Source of the DNA: Bradyrhizobium elkanii USDA 76 | GTDB lineage: Bacteria; Pseudomonadota; Alphaproteobacteria; Rhizobiales; Xanthobacteraceae | Direction: 5' to 3' | Assembly: GCF_023278185.1 (NCBI RefSeq) | Contig: NZ_CP066356.1 | Coordinates: forward strand, 8,734,001-8,798,000 | DNA length: 64,000 nt | The notes under the pieces: generated by a model | Told to the model about the DNA's origin: nothing | The model's input: the letters and a program-made list of their open reading frames with translations, nothing else | Database searches by the model: none | Shown here: positions 15,571 through 24,888 of the stretch, one piece after another | How positions within the stretch are numbered: position 1 is the stretch's first letter | Layout of the letters: each line of letters opens with the position of its first letter | Translations under genes and position numbers: made by a program

Positions 15571-17061
15571 CTACTCCACAAATGCCAGTGGCCGCGCGAC
15601 AGATTCGAGCGATTTCCGCTCGGCCGCGACGGCATAGCGCCATGCGACCACCGCGGCGACCATCATGAGCGCCGACCCCAAGAGGTAGCCGGCGAAGACG
15701 CTGTTGCGCGATCCGGTGTCGATCAGCACGCCGAACAACGCCGGCCCGATCACGCCGCCGATGCCGGTGCCGATCGCATAGAAGGCGGCGATCGCGAGCG
15801 CGCGGACCTCCAGCGGAAACGTCTCGCTGACGGTGAGATAGGCGGCGCTCGCGGCCGGCGAGGCAAAGAAGAAGATCACCATCCAGGCGATGGTCTGGGT
15901 CTGCGCGCTGAGCACGCCGATCGAGAACAGATAGCCGGACAGCGCGAGCAGCACCCCCGAGACGCCATAGGTCAGCGCGATCATGGTGCGGCGGCCGAGC
16001 GTATCGAACAGGCGGCCGAGCAGCAGCGGCCCGAGGAAGTTGCCGGCGGCGAAGGGGAGGATGTACCAGCCGACATTGCTGGCGGCGACGCCGAAGAAGT
16101 CGGTCAGGATCAATGCGAAGGTGAAGAAGATCGCATTGTAGAAGAACGCCTGCGCGGCCATCAGCGTGAGCCCGACCAGCGAGCGCTGCCGGTAGGTGGA
16201 GAACAGCGTCACCGCGACCTCGCGCAGCGGCGTGTGATCGCGCATCCGGAGCCTGATCTTCTCAAAGTCTGCGCTCGGCTGCTCATGACCAAGCACGGAG
16301 GTCTCGATGTCGGCCACGATCTTGTGGGCCTCCTCGGGACGCCCGTGAATCATCAGCCAGCGCGGGCTCTCCGGAATCCACATCCGCATCAGCAGCACGA
16401 CGAGGCCGAGCACCGCGCCGGTGAAATAGGCGATCCGCCAGCCGTGATCGGGTGCAAGGAACGCGGGATCGAGCAGGATGATGGCGCTCAGCGCACCGAT
16501 CGCCGCACCGATCCAGAAGCTGCCGTTGATGACGAGATCGGTCCAGCCGCGATAGCGCGCCGGCACCAGTTCCTGGATGGTCGAATTGATCGCGGTGTAT
16601 TCGCCGCCGATGCCGGCACCGGTGAGAAAGCGAAACAGCGCGTAGCTCGCGACATTCCACGACAGCGCGGTCGCGGCAGTCGCCGACAGATAAAGCGCGA
16701 GCGTGATGAAGAACAGCTTCTTGCGCCCGATCCGGTCGGTAAGCCAGCCGAAGCCGAGCGCGCCGAGCACGGCGCCGGCGAGATAGGCGCTGCTGGCAAG
16801 ACCGACATCGGCGTTGGAGAAGCTCATCGTCGGGCTGTCCTTCAGCGCGCCCGACAATGCACCCGCGAGCGTCACTTCCAGCCCGTCGAGGATCCAGGTG
16901 ATGCCGAGCGCCAGCACGACGCGGGTGTGAAAGCGGCTCCAGCTGAGATTGTCGAGCCGGACCGGGATCGAGGTCTCGATGATGCGGTCATCGTCCGGCG
17001 TGACCGGAGCCACGGCCTGTTGCGTCGTCGCGGAACTCAATTGTGTCGGCTGCACTGTCAT
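15571..17061 (-). CDS. MFS transporter (metabolite:H+ symporter type)
   Basis: The ATG at 17061 gives 496 residues; the open frame extends 139 codons further upstream but that part runs antisense to the DUF3175 gene and is not protein-like. Twelve membrane segments are apparent. The loop after TM2 carries the MFS motif GWLTDRIGRKK, and GAGIGGEYTAINSTIQEL marks TM4-5 of the sugar/organic-acid porter branch. The C-terminal half repeats the motif as GRLFDTLGRR. Placement directly ahead of otsB suggests a sugar, compatible solute or organic acid substrate, but the sequence does not tell which. Confidence 0.85.
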   Translation of the reverse strand: MTVQPTQLSSATTQQAVAPVTPDDDRIIETSIPVRLDNLSWSRFHTRVVLALGITWILDGLEVTLAGALSGALKDSPTMSFSNADVGLASSAYLAGAVLGALGFGWLTDRIGRKKLFFITLALYLSATAATALSWNVASYALFRFLTGAGIGGEYTAINSTIQELVPARYRGWTDLVINGSFWIGAAIGALSAIILLDPAFLAPDHGWRIAYFTGAVLGLVVLLMRMWIPESPRWLMIHGRPEEAHKIVADIETSVLGHEQPSADFEKIRLRMRDHTPLREVAVTLFSTYRQRSLVGLTLMAAQAFFYNAIFFTFALILTDFFGVAASNVGWYILPFAAGNFLGPLLLGRLFDTLGRRTMIALTYGVSGVLLALSGYLFSIGVLSAQTQTIAWMVIFFFASPAASAAYLTVSETFPLEVRALAIAAFYAIGTGIGGVIGPALFGVLIDTGSRNSVFAGYLLGSALMMVAAVVAWRYAVAAERKSLESVARPLAFVE

Positions 17062-17245
17062 CAGAATCGACCAATGAGAAAAACCCCGGAACGATCTGTT
17101 CCAAGGTTCACTCACCCGGAATTGCGGCAAACGGAGTGCCCGCCACGCGACGTCAACGCCGCAGGCCGGCAAGGGTTCCCGCAATGCGGCATAGGAACCG
17201 CGATCGCGGCGAGCTGTTCTCGGCTCAAAAGATACGGAGGCATCG

Positions 17246-17614
17246 ATGGCCGCACACAAGAAAGCAACGCGCAAGACGGCAAGGAAATCACCGGCACGGT
17301 CCGCGAGCACGACGCGTCGCAGGCGTGGCGCAAGCAAGACGACGGCGAAGCGCTGGTCGCAGCGGGTGACGAAAGAAAGCAACGCGCTCGACCTCGAGCC
17401 CGGCGTGTTCAAGCAGACCAGCGCGAAGAAGATCGCATCATCGCTGAAGCAATCCGCCGAGCACAGCGCGCGCCGCAAGGGCGGCGCCTATCGTTCCGCG
17501 CTGTCGATGCTGACTTTCTATATCAACCGCGCCGGCAAGACGCTGCCGAAGACCGAGCGGTCGCGGCTGGAGCGCGCCAAGGTCGAGTTGAAGCACCAGT
17601 TCGGACGGGATTAG
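17246..17614 (+). CDS. DUF3175 protein, small and basic
   Basis: The 122-residue protein has a Lys/Arg/Ser/Thr-rich N-terminus (residues 1-35) that resembles histone-like tails, then the DUF3175 core beginning RWSQRVTKESNALDLE and ending in KTLPKTERSRLERAKVELK. The core contains GGAYRSALSMLTFYINRAGK. The charge suggests nucleic acid binding, but no function is established. It is divergent from the MFS gene. Confidence 0.85.
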   Translation: MAAHKKATRKTARKSPARSASTTRRRRGASKTTAKRWSQRVTKESNALDLEPGVFKQTSAKKIASSLKQSAEHSARRKGGAYRSALSMLTFYINRAGKTLPKTERSRLERAKVELKHQFGRD

Positions 17615-17665
17615 TCGCATCATCCCGCCAACCAACAGCGTCGTCCCGGCGCAGGCGATTAATTC

Positions 17666-17782
17666 GTCGTCCTGGCGAAAGCCAGGACCCATACGCCGCA
17701 GCCCACGAAAAGGGCACGCGGCAAGTTGCACTTAAAACAATGGTGAGTGGTGGTTATGGGTCCTGGCTTTCGCCAGGACGAC
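17666..17782. repeat. composite palindromic intergenic repeat, copy A
   Basis: Two inverted copies of a 28-bp unit, beginning GTCGTCCTGGCGAAAGCCAG and ending CCATA (17666-17693) and its reverse complement (17755-17782), face each other across about 60 bp. Each unit is itself a hairpin (CCTGGC-GAAA-GCCAGG). Sister copies are at 33331-33458, 42212-42332 and around the IS at 51424-53041. Confidence 0.85.
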
Positions 17783-17807
17783 GATAATTGATGGACCCGC
17801 GCGCGCC

Positions 17808-19871
17808 TTACGCCGCGCGGATATTCGCCATGAAGCGGTCGAGCTCTTCGCGCAGCCGCGAGCTCTCGACCGACAGCGAGCGGGCCGAGTTCAGCACCTC
17901 CTCGGAGGCAGCTCCGGTCTCGGTGGCGCCGCGATTGACCTGGGTGACGCTGGAGGCCGCTTCCTGCGTGCCCTGCGCGACGTTCTGCACGCTGCGCGCG
18001 ATCTCCTGCGTTGCCGCGCTCTGCTGCTCGACCGAGCTTGCGATGTTGGTCGCGATCCCGGAGATCTGCCCGATGGTGCCGCCGATCTCCTTGATCGCGG
18101 CGACCGATTCCTGCGTCGCCGCCTGCATGCCCGAGATATGGGTGGAGATCTCGTCGGTGGCCCTGGCGGTCTGGCTCGCCAGCGACTTCACCTCGGCGGC
18201 AACCACCGCGAAGCCGCGGCCGGCGTCGCCGGCGCGCGCGGCCTCGATGGTGGCGTTCAGCGCCAGCAGATTGGTCTGCTCGGCGATCGCGGTGATCAGC
18301 TTGACGACGTCACCGATCTCCTGCGCGGCGCGCGAGAGCTTACCGATCCGGGCATCAGTCTGCTCGGCCTGACGCACGGCGGAATCGGCGATCTGGCTCG
18401 ACTCCTTGGCGCGACGACCGATCTCGTCGACCGACGCCGACAATTCCTCGGTCGCGGAGGCGACCGATTGCATGTTGCTGGAGGCCTCCTCGGAGGCGCC
18501 GGCGACCTGGCTCGACAGGTTCTGCGTGGTCTCCGCCGTCCGGGTCAGCGTACCGGCCGCGGATTCGAGCTGCACGGCGGAGGCCGACACGTTGGAGACG
18601 ATCGAGCCGACGGCGGATTCGAATTCGTCGGCAAAACGAATCAGCTCATTGCGCCGCGCGGTCGCACTCGCCTTGTTCTGCGCTTCCTGGGTCGCGGCAT
18701 CGCGTTCGGCCTTGGCGATCGCCTGGACCTTGAACTCCTCTACGGCGCCGGCCATCTCGCCGAGTTCGTCGCGGCGGCCGAGGCCCGGCAGCACGACGTC
18801 GAAATTGCCCGCCGCGAGCTCGCGCATCGCCGCACACATCGCCGCGATCGGTCGCGAAATGCCCTTGCCCAGCAGGAACGCCCAGACCAGCCCGAGCACG
18901 AAGCTGCCCGCGGCCAGCATCAAGATCAGCTGCTCGGTCTCGCCGATCATGGTGTGCGATTCGTTTTCAAGCCGCTTCTGGTCGCCGAGCAGATCGGACT
19001 TCATCGCCGCCGCGCCCTGGCTGATGGCGGCCGCAGACTCCGTCATCTCGACGGTCAGCTCGTCGATCGACTTCGCATTCGCGATCAGCTTGGCGAGCGC
19101 CTCGCGGTACTCTTCGAGCAGCGCGGTAATGTCCTTCACGCTCTGGGTGATCCGCTCGTTATTCGAGGTGATCGCCTTCACCAGATTGTCGGCGAATTTC
19201 AGCCGGGCGAGCGCGCTCGAGGCGACCGTCTTGTCGCCGTTGACGACGAAGGTATTGACGGCCCCGGTGATCGACTGGAGCTGGTCGGCCACCTTCTTGG
19301 CGCCGAACTGGATCGACTGCAGCTCGGAATCATCGGCATTGCTCGGCAGATCGTCGAGCTTGTAGCGCATCGAGGTCGCGCTGCGGGTCAGCTTGTTCTG
19401 CGCGGTCTGTGCGCTGTCGTTCTTGATGCGAACGATCTCGGCGAAGATCTTGGTGAAGGCACGGAATTCGCGCTCCAGCTTGGTGATCTGCTCGAGCCGG
19501 GCCGGATTGGTGGTGCCCTTCATCGACGCCATGATGGCGTCCTTCAGGCTGGCCTCGGCGGCGAGCGCGGCCTTGGCGTCGTCCTCCTTGCCGGTCGCGA
19601 CGAAGTAGCGCGCCAGCGAACGGTAGGAGATCAATTCGCGATCGATGTTGCGGGCCAGATCGGCTTCCGCGACGCTCTGGCGATAGGAGCCGACGCCGGC
19701 GGAGACCCGCTCGAAGCCCATATAGGCAAAGCCCATGGTGGCTGCCGACAGCGCCAGCGTGACGGCAAAGCCGAGCATGATCTTGGCGCGAAATCTGAGG
19801 GTTGGGATCCTGATCGACAACGATCGCTTCAGCCCCGGCATTCCAACCCCCGTCTTCATTCTGAAAACCAC
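17808..19871 (-). CDS. methyl-accepting chemotaxis protein with HBM-type sensor
   Basis: The 687-residue chemoreceptor has a TM segment near residues 28-50, an all-helical periplasmic region of about 270 residues typical of helical bimodular (HBM) or long 4-helix sensors, a second TM near 315-335, a HAMP domain ([20 protein letters not shown], about 337-390) and the cytoplasmic signalling domain with the hairpin tip [24 protein letters not shown]. The tip motif identifies CheA/CheW coupling. There is no C-terminal CheR pentapeptide. In-frame ATGs at 19859 and 19841 are alternative starts. No che operon lies nearby. Confidence 0.92.
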   Translation of the reverse strand: MVFRMKTGVGMPGLKRSLSIRIPTLRFRAKIMLGFAVTLALSAATMGFAYMGFERVSAGVGSYRQSVAEADLARNIDRELISYRSLARYFVATGKEDDAKAALAAEASLKDAIMASMKGTTNPARLEQITKLEREFRAFTKIFAEIVRIKNDSAQTAQNKLTRSATSMRYKLDDLPSNADDSELQSIQFGAKKVADQLQSITGAVNTFVVNGDKTVASSALARLKFADNLVKAITSNNERITQSVKDITALLEEYREALAKLIANAKSIDELTVEMTESAAAISQGAAAMKSDLLGDQKRLENESHTMIGETEQLILMLAAGSFVLGLVWAFLLGKGISRPIAAMCAAMRELAAGNFDVVLPGLGRRDELGEMAGAVEEFKVQAIAKAERDAATQEAQNKASATARRNELIRFADEFESAVGSIVSNVSASAVQLESAAGTLTRTAETTQNLSSQVAGASEEASSNMQSVASATEELSASVDEIGRRAKESSQIADSAVRQAEQTDARIGKLSRAAQEIGDVVKLITAIAEQTNLLALNATIEAARAGDAGRGFAVVAAEVKSLASQTARATDEISTHISGMQAATQESVAAIKEIGGTIGQISGIATNIASSVEQQSAATQEIARSVQNVAQGTQEAASSVTQVNRGATETGAASEEVLNSARSLSVESSRLREELDRFMANIRAA

Positions 19872-20304
19872 GCGGGGTCCGGCAGCAACCCGCCCCAGAC
19901 CCCGGAGCGCAAAACTAAGGCAGAATCGATAAGGCCCGGTAAATGGGCAGCGGCCGCCTGGCCCGGCGCGATACTACCTTGGTCGGGCTAGGCGGGTGGG
20001 TAAGGTGATTGACGCGGGGGTCCGGCCCGATAGTTTAGAACCGATCAAACTTGGCCCTGCCCGGGCCAGGAGAACACATCGGGAGGTGTCCCATGTCATC
20101 GCGTCGACCGGCGCCATTGGCGCTTGCGGCGAGCGTAGCTGCCGGCGCAATAGCCCGGCCAATGGCATTTCCCCTCACGACCTGAAAGCCACGGGCAAGC
20201 CGGAACGCGGGCCATCGCGCCATGGTCCGGATGCCCTCACGACCCGCGCGGGTTCAACCGCCCGCGCCAAGAAAAGCAAAAAATTCTGGTCAGGGAGAGC
20301 GCCT
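19872..20304. other. divergent region between chemoreceptor and FIST gene
   Basis: This is the upstream region of both divergent genes. An open frame in phase with the FIST gene extends back to 19996, but residues it would add are low-complexity and not FIST-like. I see no clear operator. AGGGAGAG at 20292-20299 is the ribosome binding site for the TTG at 20305. Confidence 0.45.
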
Positions 20305-21477
20305 TTGGCGAAGCAGAACGGTAGCGCCGCCGACAGTATTGTCGTGGTGCAGGCAAAGACCGACGGGCCGCGGGAGGCAGCCGACGAGATCGCGCGCCAA
20401 TTGGCGGCGGCCGATCTCGCGATGCTCGTGGTGTTCGTGTCGCCGTTCTACGAGCCGCAGACATTCATTGCCGAACTGTCCAGCCGGATGCCCGACGTTC
20501 CGATCTTCGGCTGCACCACGGCCGGCGAATTGTCGCCCAGCGGTTGGGACGAGGACAGCGTCGTCGCGATGGGCTTCAACGCGGCCGATTTCGTCATCGC
20601 GGCCCGTCCGCTGTTCGACCTTACGACATTTCGGGTCGACCACGGCCGCTCGATGTGCACCGAACTGCAGAACGAATTCGCGCAACGCACCGAGCATTGC
20701 GATCACACCCACGATTCCTTCGGGCTGCTCTTCATCGACGGCATGTGCCAGCGTGAGGAGACCATCATGTCGGCGATCTATGCATCGCTCGGCGATATCC
20801 CGGTGGTCGGCGGCTCCGCGGGCGACGGCCTGCGCTTCGAGAAATCGTGGGTCTTTCATGGCGGCGAGGCCTTTACCGATGCCGCCGTCCTGATCCTGAT
20901 CCGGACCCGGCTGCCGTTCCGCCTGTTCAAGTGCGACCACTTCGAACCGACCTCGACCAAGATGGTGGTGACCGAGGCCGACATCGAGCACCGCATCGTC
21001 AAGGAATTGAATGCCGAGCCGGCCGCGCTGGAATATTCCCGTGCCGTCGGCCTCAGCGAAAGCAAGCTCGAATTGTTCTCCTTCGCCGCGCACCCCGTGC
21101 TGGTTCGCGTCGGCGGCGCCTATTACGCGCGATCGATCCAGCGCACCAACCCGGACGGATCGCTGCAATTCTTCTGCGCCATCGACGAGGGCATGGTGCT
21201 GACGGTGGCGCGCGAGCGCGACCCGATCGACGTGACGAGCCGCCTGCTCAAGGAGCTGACCGAGGATCTCGGTGAGGTCTCGATGTTCATCGGTTTCGAA
21301 TGCGTGCTACGCCGGCTCGACGTCGAGCAGCGCCAGCTGTCGCGGGAGATGTCCGAGCTCTATCGCCGCAACAAAGTGATTGGCTTTCAGACCTATGGCG
21401 AGCAGTATCGCTCCATGCATGTCAACCAGACGCTGACCGGCATCGCCATCGGCAAGCGGGCACTCGCGCCGCAATGA
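20305..21477 (+). CDS. FIST-domain sensor protein (NosP-like)
   Basis: I place the start at TTG 20305 because AGGGAGAG lies five bases upstream and the FIST homology begins just after it; this gives 390 residues. The FIST N domain runs from about residue 10 to 200 (SPFYEPQTF, IFGCTTAGELSPSGW, GLLFIDGMCQREE, VVGGSAGDGL), followed by a FIST C domain ending in RRNKVIGFQTYGEQ. FIST proteins of the NosP type bind haem and sense nitric oxide for a neighbouring kinase. The stop overlaps the start of the hybrid kinase gene (ATGA), which strongly suggests such a partnership. The ligand here is inferred, not shown. Confidence 0.82.
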   Translation: MAKQNGSAADSIVVVQAKTDGPREAADEIARQLAAADLAMLVVFVSPFYEPQTFIAELSSRMPDVPIFGCTTAGELSPSGWDEDSVVAMGFNAADFVIAARPLFDLTTFRVDHGRSMCTELQNEFAQRTEHCDHTHDSFGLLFIDGMCQREETIMSAIYASLGDIPVVGGSAGDGLRFEKSWVFHGGEAFTDAAVLILIRTRLPFRLFKCDHFEPTSTKMVVTEADIEHRIVKELNAEPAALEYSRAVGLSESKLELFSFAAHPVLVRVGGAYYARSIQRTNPDGSLQFFCAIDEGMVLTVARERDPIDVTSRLLKELTEDLGEVSMFIGFECVLRRLDVEQRQLSREMSELYRRNKVIGFQTYGEQYRSMHVNQTLTGIAIGKRALAPQ

Positions 21478-22847
21478 CGGATACCAGGACCACGCGAATT
21501 GCGGCGCTCGAACGCGAGGCCGAGAAGCTGCGCAAGATCAACGCGGCGCTGATGTCGCGCGTCGAACGCTCGACCGATCAGCAGCTCAACGCCTTTTCTC
21601 TGTTTGAAACAGCCATTGCGCTGGACCAGCAGGTGCGCGACCGCACCCAGCAGCTCAAGCAGGCGCTGCAATCGCTGGAGAAAACCAATGGTCGCCTGCT
21701 GCAGGCCAAGCAGCAGGCCGAGGCGGCGAGCTCGCTGAAATCATCGGTGCTGGTCTCGGTCACGCACGATCTGTTGCAGCCGCTGAATGCGGCGCGGCTG
21801 ACGCTGTCCGCGCTGACCGAGATGGCAACCGGGTCCAAGAACGTCGCGCTGACCGACCAGATCGACCGTTCGCTGGCGACGCTCGAGGACATGCTGCGGA
21901 CGCTGCTCGACATCTCCAAGCTCGATGCGGGCGTGCTCAGGCCGGAATTCGGACCGGTCGCGATCGCCTCGCTATTCGAGCCGCTGGAGCAGGAATTTGT
22001 CGCGACCGCCGCCAAGCGCAATCTCGGCTTCCGGATCATGCCGTCGTCCGCGGTGGTTCGCTCCGATCCGCTGATGCTGCGGCGGATCCTGCAAAACCTT
22101 GTCGCCAATGCGCTGCGCTACACCCAGCGCGGCAGCGTGCTGATGGGATGCCGGGCCAGGGGCGATGACATCTGCATCGAGGTGCACGACACCGGGCCGG
22201 GCATTCCGGAAGCGCAGCGCGAAGCCATCTTCGTCGAGTTTCAGCGCGGCGAGACCAGCGCCGGCGACAAGGCCGGCATCGGGCTTGGTCTTTCGATCGT
22301 GCGCCGGTTTGCCGACCTGCTCGGCCATGACATCAGGCTGAGCTCGCGCGCCGGCAAGGGCTCAGTGTTCTCGGTCACCGTGCCCCGCACGCTTGATCCG
22401 GTTGCGATCCCGGTGCGCGAGCAGGCTAGCGTCGACTATCGCTATGGCGGCATGGAGGGCGCCAAGATCCTGCTGATCGAGAACGACCTCTCGAGCGCCG
22501 AGGGTCTCGCCCATTTGCTGGAAAAATGGGGCTGCGACGTCGCGGTGACGATCTCCAAGACCGAGGCGCTCGAGCGCATCCACGCGCTGGATGGCATTCC
22601 CGACGCCATCATCGCCGATCTGCACCTCGACAATGGCGAGACCGGAATTCAGGCCGTCGATGTCATCCGCGGCGCGATCAACGCCAAGGTGCCGGCGATC
22701 ATCGTGACCGCCGACTACTCGGCCAAGGCCGCCTCCGACGTATCTGCCTTCGGCCATGAGCTGTTGAAGAAGCCGATCAAGCCCGCCGAGATGCGCTCGC
22801 TGCTGTCGTTCCTGCTGGCGGCGGAGCAGTCGGGCGCGCGGTTATGA
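21474..22847 (+). CDS. hybrid histidine kinase with receiver domain (NahK/ErcS'-like)
   Basis: The 457-residue soluble kinase has an N-terminal coiled coil (about 5-85), a HisKA domain with phospho-acceptor His98 in VTHDLLQPLNAAR, an HATPase domain (NLVANALRYTQ, DTGPGIP, GIGLGLSIVRR), and a C-terminal receiver with Asp382 in IIADLHLDNGETG. No membrane span or PAS domain is evident, so sensing probably comes from the translationally coupled FIST protein. In Pseudomonas, NosP and NahK (ErcS') form a similar pair next to regulators of quinoprotein ethanol oxidation. Likely output partners are the two response regulators encoded at 23.0-24.8 kb. Confidence 0.9.
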   Translation: MTDTRTTRIAALEREAEKLRKINAALMSRVERSTDQQLNAFSLFETAIALDQQVRDRTQQLKQALQSLEKTNGRLLQAKQQAEAASSLKSSVLVSVTHDLLQPLNAARLTLSALTEMATGSKNVALTDQIDRSLATLEDMLRTLLDISKLDAGVLRPEFGPVAIASLFEPLEQEFVATAAKRNLGFRIMPSSAVVRSDPLMLRRILQNLVANALRYTQRGSVLMGCRARGDDICIEVHDTGPGIPEAQREAIFVEFQRGETSAGDKAGIGLGLSIVRRFADLLGHDIRLSSRAGKGSVFSVTVPRTLDPVAIPVREQASVDYRYGGMEGAKILLIENDLSSAEGLAHLLEKWGCDVAVTISKTEALERIHALDGIPDAIIADLHLDNGETGIQAVDVIRGAINAKVPAIIVTADYSAKAASDVSAFGHELLKKPIKPAEMRSLLSFLLAAEQSGARL

Positions 22848-22849
22848 TC

Positions 22850-22952
22850 AAAGCGTTTTCGAGCGAAGTGGATACCGGTTCGCGTGAAGAAAACGCGTCA
22901 GACAAGAACTTAGAGCCCCGTTCCGATTCCATCGGAACGGATAAAGGCTCTA
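22850..22952. repeat. interspersed intergenic repeat, inverted partner of 24772-24870
   Basis: This segment holds AAAGCGTTTTCGAGCGAAGT, CGGTTCGCGTGA, AAACGCGTCA and a GTTCCGAT/ATCGGAAC hairpin in that order. The same blocks occur in reverse complement at 24772-24870, so the two response-regulator genes are bracketed by an inverted pair. Confidence 0.8.
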
Positions 22953-23001
22953 AAGCATGATCCGGAAAAGTGCGAAGCGGTTTTCCGAAAAGATCATGCT
23001 C
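22953..23001. repeat. palindromic repeat (AGCATGATC type)
   Basis: The ends AGCATGATC and GATCATGCT enclose an inner inverted repeat CGGAAAAGTGCGAAGCGGTTTTCCG. A close copy lies at 53786-53834. Confidence 0.8.
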
Positions 23002-23050
23002 AAACAAGGAGCTAAAGCGCGATGGTGATTCAACCTAAGCTCATCGCGCT

Positions 23051-23836
23051 TTAGTCGCCATGCGACGACGGCGAGGCCGTCACCGGCGCGTGGTCGTGCT
23101 TGCCGAAGTCGAGCTTCGACAGTGCGATGATGGCCTCGGTCCGGCTGCGCACGCCGAGCTTGCGCAGGATCTCCGAGACATGCACCTTCACGGTGGTGAC
23201 CGAGATATCGAGCTCATAGGCGATGTGCTTGTTCTGCAGGCCGCGGCAGATCATGTCGAGCACGCGAAGCTGCTGCGCGGTGAACTGGCCGAGCTGCTGC
23301 ACCAGCTCGCGCGTCTCGGCCTGGGCCTTCCGCGCGGTGGCGGTATCGCGGAAGCGCGTCGGCAGGCACACCGCGCCTTCGAGGATGCCGCGCAACAGCC
23401 GCGCCAGCTCGAGCTTCGGCGTCGACTTCGGGATGTAGCCGGAAATGCCGAGCGAGATCGCGCCGCCGACGATCCGGGGATCGTCATGCGCCGACACGAT
23501 CACGAGCGCGCTGCGCGGCGCGGCGGCACGCACCCGGTAGGCGCCGAGCAGGCCCGTGGTCCCGGGCATCGACAGATCGAGCAGGATCAAATCAAGGCCG
23601 TCGCGCGCGGCGATCACGTCCAGCGCACCGTCGATCGACGTCGCCTGCAGTACCTCGGCGTCGGGAAACTCGGCCCCGATCACGCCGATCAGGGCGGCAC
23701 GGAACAGCGGGTGATCCTCGACGATCAGCAGTCGAGGCGCACCCGCCCTGCCGAGCGGCGGCTCGTCCGCCAGGGGCGCGGTCGTGGTCAATGCTGCGCC
23801 GTCCTCCCTCGGATGCTCATGACAGCCAATGCGCAC
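23051..23836 (-). CDS. LuxR/NarL-family response regulator
   Basis: The 261-residue protein has a receiver domain (RLLIVEDHPLFRAAL near residue 35; phosphorylated Asp in LILLDLSMPG; Lys in GYIPKST) and a C-terminal LuxR-type HTH (LTAQQ-like FTAQQLRVLDMICRGLQNKHIA, then SVTTVKVHVSEILRKL). The first start is GTG 23836; TTG 23791, with AGGGAGGA upstream, would remove 15 residues and is also plausible. It is similar to the regulator encoded at 24070-24750 and to the ErbR/AgmR type that controls PQQ alcohol dehydrogenase genes, so that target is inferred from context. Confidence 0.88.
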   Translation of the reverse strand: MRIGCHEHPREDGAALTTTAPLADEPPLGRAGAPRLLIVEDHPLFRAALIGVIGAEFPDAEVLQATSIDGALDVIAARDGLDLILLDLSMPGTTGLLGAYRVRAAAPRSALVIVSAHDDPRIVGGAISLGISGYIPKSTPKLELARLLRGILEGAVCLPTRFRDTATARKAQAETRELVQQLGQFTAQQLRVLDMICRGLQNKHIAYELDISVTTVKVHVSEILRKLGVRSRTEAIIALSKLDFGKHDHAPVTASPSSHGD

Positions 23837-23908
23837 GACGTTATCTCAAAGCCGGGTGGCAGCCTATAGGCAGGATTTCCAATGCGCCCGCCTCGCAGTG
23901 CAGCACGG

Positions 23909-23983
23909 CTAGTGTCCCGAATCCGAAGTTCGCATCATTTGCCGCACCTTCGGAGCGAACTTCGGATTCGATAAGGACACTAG
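23909..23983. repeat. CTAG-bounded palindromic element 1
   Basis: A 75-bp element starts CTAGTGTCC and ends GGACACTAG, with inner arms GAATCCGAAGTTCG / CGAACTTCGGATTC. The whole could fold as one hairpin. It has no coding capacity and resembles a small non-autonomous transposable repeat. Confidence 0.75.
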
Positions 23984-23996
23984 CAAACTTATGATT

Positions 23997-24073
23997 CTAG
24001 TGTGCTTTATGAATGCGAAGTTCGTGAAAGTGGCTGCCGCGAAATCACACGAACTTCGCATTCAGCACACTAG
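23997..24073. repeat. CTAG-bounded palindromic element 2
   Basis: A 77-bp element starts CTAGTGTGC and ends GCACACTAG, with inner arms GAATGCGAAGTTCGTG / CACGAACTTCGCATTC. Its arms differ from element 1 but have the same plan. Its last CTAG overlaps the stop codon (TAG, 24072-24070) of the minus-strand response regulator. Confidence 0.78.
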
Positions 24074-24750
24074 GGCGCCTTCTCCGCCTTTGCGCCCGAA
24101 CAGGCCTCCGGGACCGGAAGCGGAATCTTGCCAAGCTCGATGATCGCCTTGTTGCGGCTGAACAGCTTCAGCTTGCGCAGGATCTCGGTCACATGTGCCT
24201 TCACGGTGGATTCCGCGAGCTTGAGCTCGGCGGCGATCTCGCGGTTCTGCAGGCCGCGGATAATCAGATGAAGTACGCGAATTTGCTGCGGCGTCAGCTT
24301 CTGAATCCGTTCGCGCAGCGTCCGCGCCGTCTCGGACTGTTCCAGCGCGCCGACCGCGACGAAATCCCGCGGCGCCGAGACCGACCCGCTCAGCACGCGC
24401 GCGATCGCCTGCGAGAGCTCGCCGAGCGAGGTCGACTTCGGCAGATAGCCGACCGCGCCCATCTCGAGCGCCTCGCGGATGGTGTGCTTGTCCTCCTCGC
24501 TCGAGACGATCGCGATCGGCAGCCGCGGATAGCGATCCCTGATCTTCTGGAAGCCGGAGAAGCCGACCACGTCGGGCAGCAGCAGGTCGAGCAGCGCCAG
24601 GTCGATATTCGGCTCGCTGGCGAGGATGCCAAGCGCCCCCTTGATCGAGGTGGCCTCATAGATCCGGGCATCGGGATGCGAGATGCGAATGGCGTTGCCA
24701 AGCGCCTCCCCGAACAGGGGGTGATCGTCGATGATCAGGAACCCCATCAT
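24070..24750 (-). CDS. LuxR/NarL-family response regulator
   Basis: Start is taken at ATG 24750 (MMGFLIIDDHPLFGEAL), because the 34 codons further upstream are part of an interspersed repeat. The 226-residue product has a receiver (DDHPLFG; Asp in LALLDLLLPDV; Lys in GYLPKSTS) and a LuxR HTH (LTPQQIRVLHLIIRGLQNRE, then ESTVKAHVTEILRKLKLFSRNKA). It shares layout with the regulator at 23.0 kb. Position between the kinase and the quinoprotein dehydrogenase genes suggests control of alcohol oxidation. The stop codon comes from the end of a CTAG-bounded repeat. Confidence 0.88.
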   Translation of the reverse strand: MMGFLIIDDHPLFGEALGNAIRISHPDARIYEATSIKGALGILASEPNIDLALLDLLLPDVVGFSGFQKIRDRYPRLPIAIVSSEEDKHTIREALEMGAVGYLPKSTSLGELSQAIARVLSGSVSAPRDFVAVGALEQSETARTLRERIQKLTPQQIRVLHLIIRGLQNREIAAELKLAESTVKAHVTEILRKLKLFSRNKAIIELGKIPLPVPEACSGAKAEKAP

Positions 24751-24771
24751 GAGGACCCTCGCCCTGCTCGA

Positions 24772-24870
24772 GCCGTTTCCGTTCCGATGGAATCGGAACG
24801 GGGCTCTCGATTCTCGACTTGACGCGTTTGCTTCACGCGAACCGGTGGCCACTTCGCTCGAAAACGCTCC
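24772..24870. repeat. interspersed intergenic repeat, inverted partner of 22850-22952
   Basis: The blocks GTTCCGAT-GGAATCGGAAC, TGACGCGTTT, TCACGCGAACCG and ACTTCGCTCGAAAACGCT are the reverse complement of those at 22850-22952. Confidence 0.8.
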
Positions 24871-24888
24871 AATTGCGAATCGCAGCTT

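Noticed and set aside
14581..17787. A 3.2-kb plus-strand open frame over otsB and the MFS gene
   Set aside because: It is the high-GC antisense shadow of otsB and the transporter, Arg/Asp/His-rich and without motifs.
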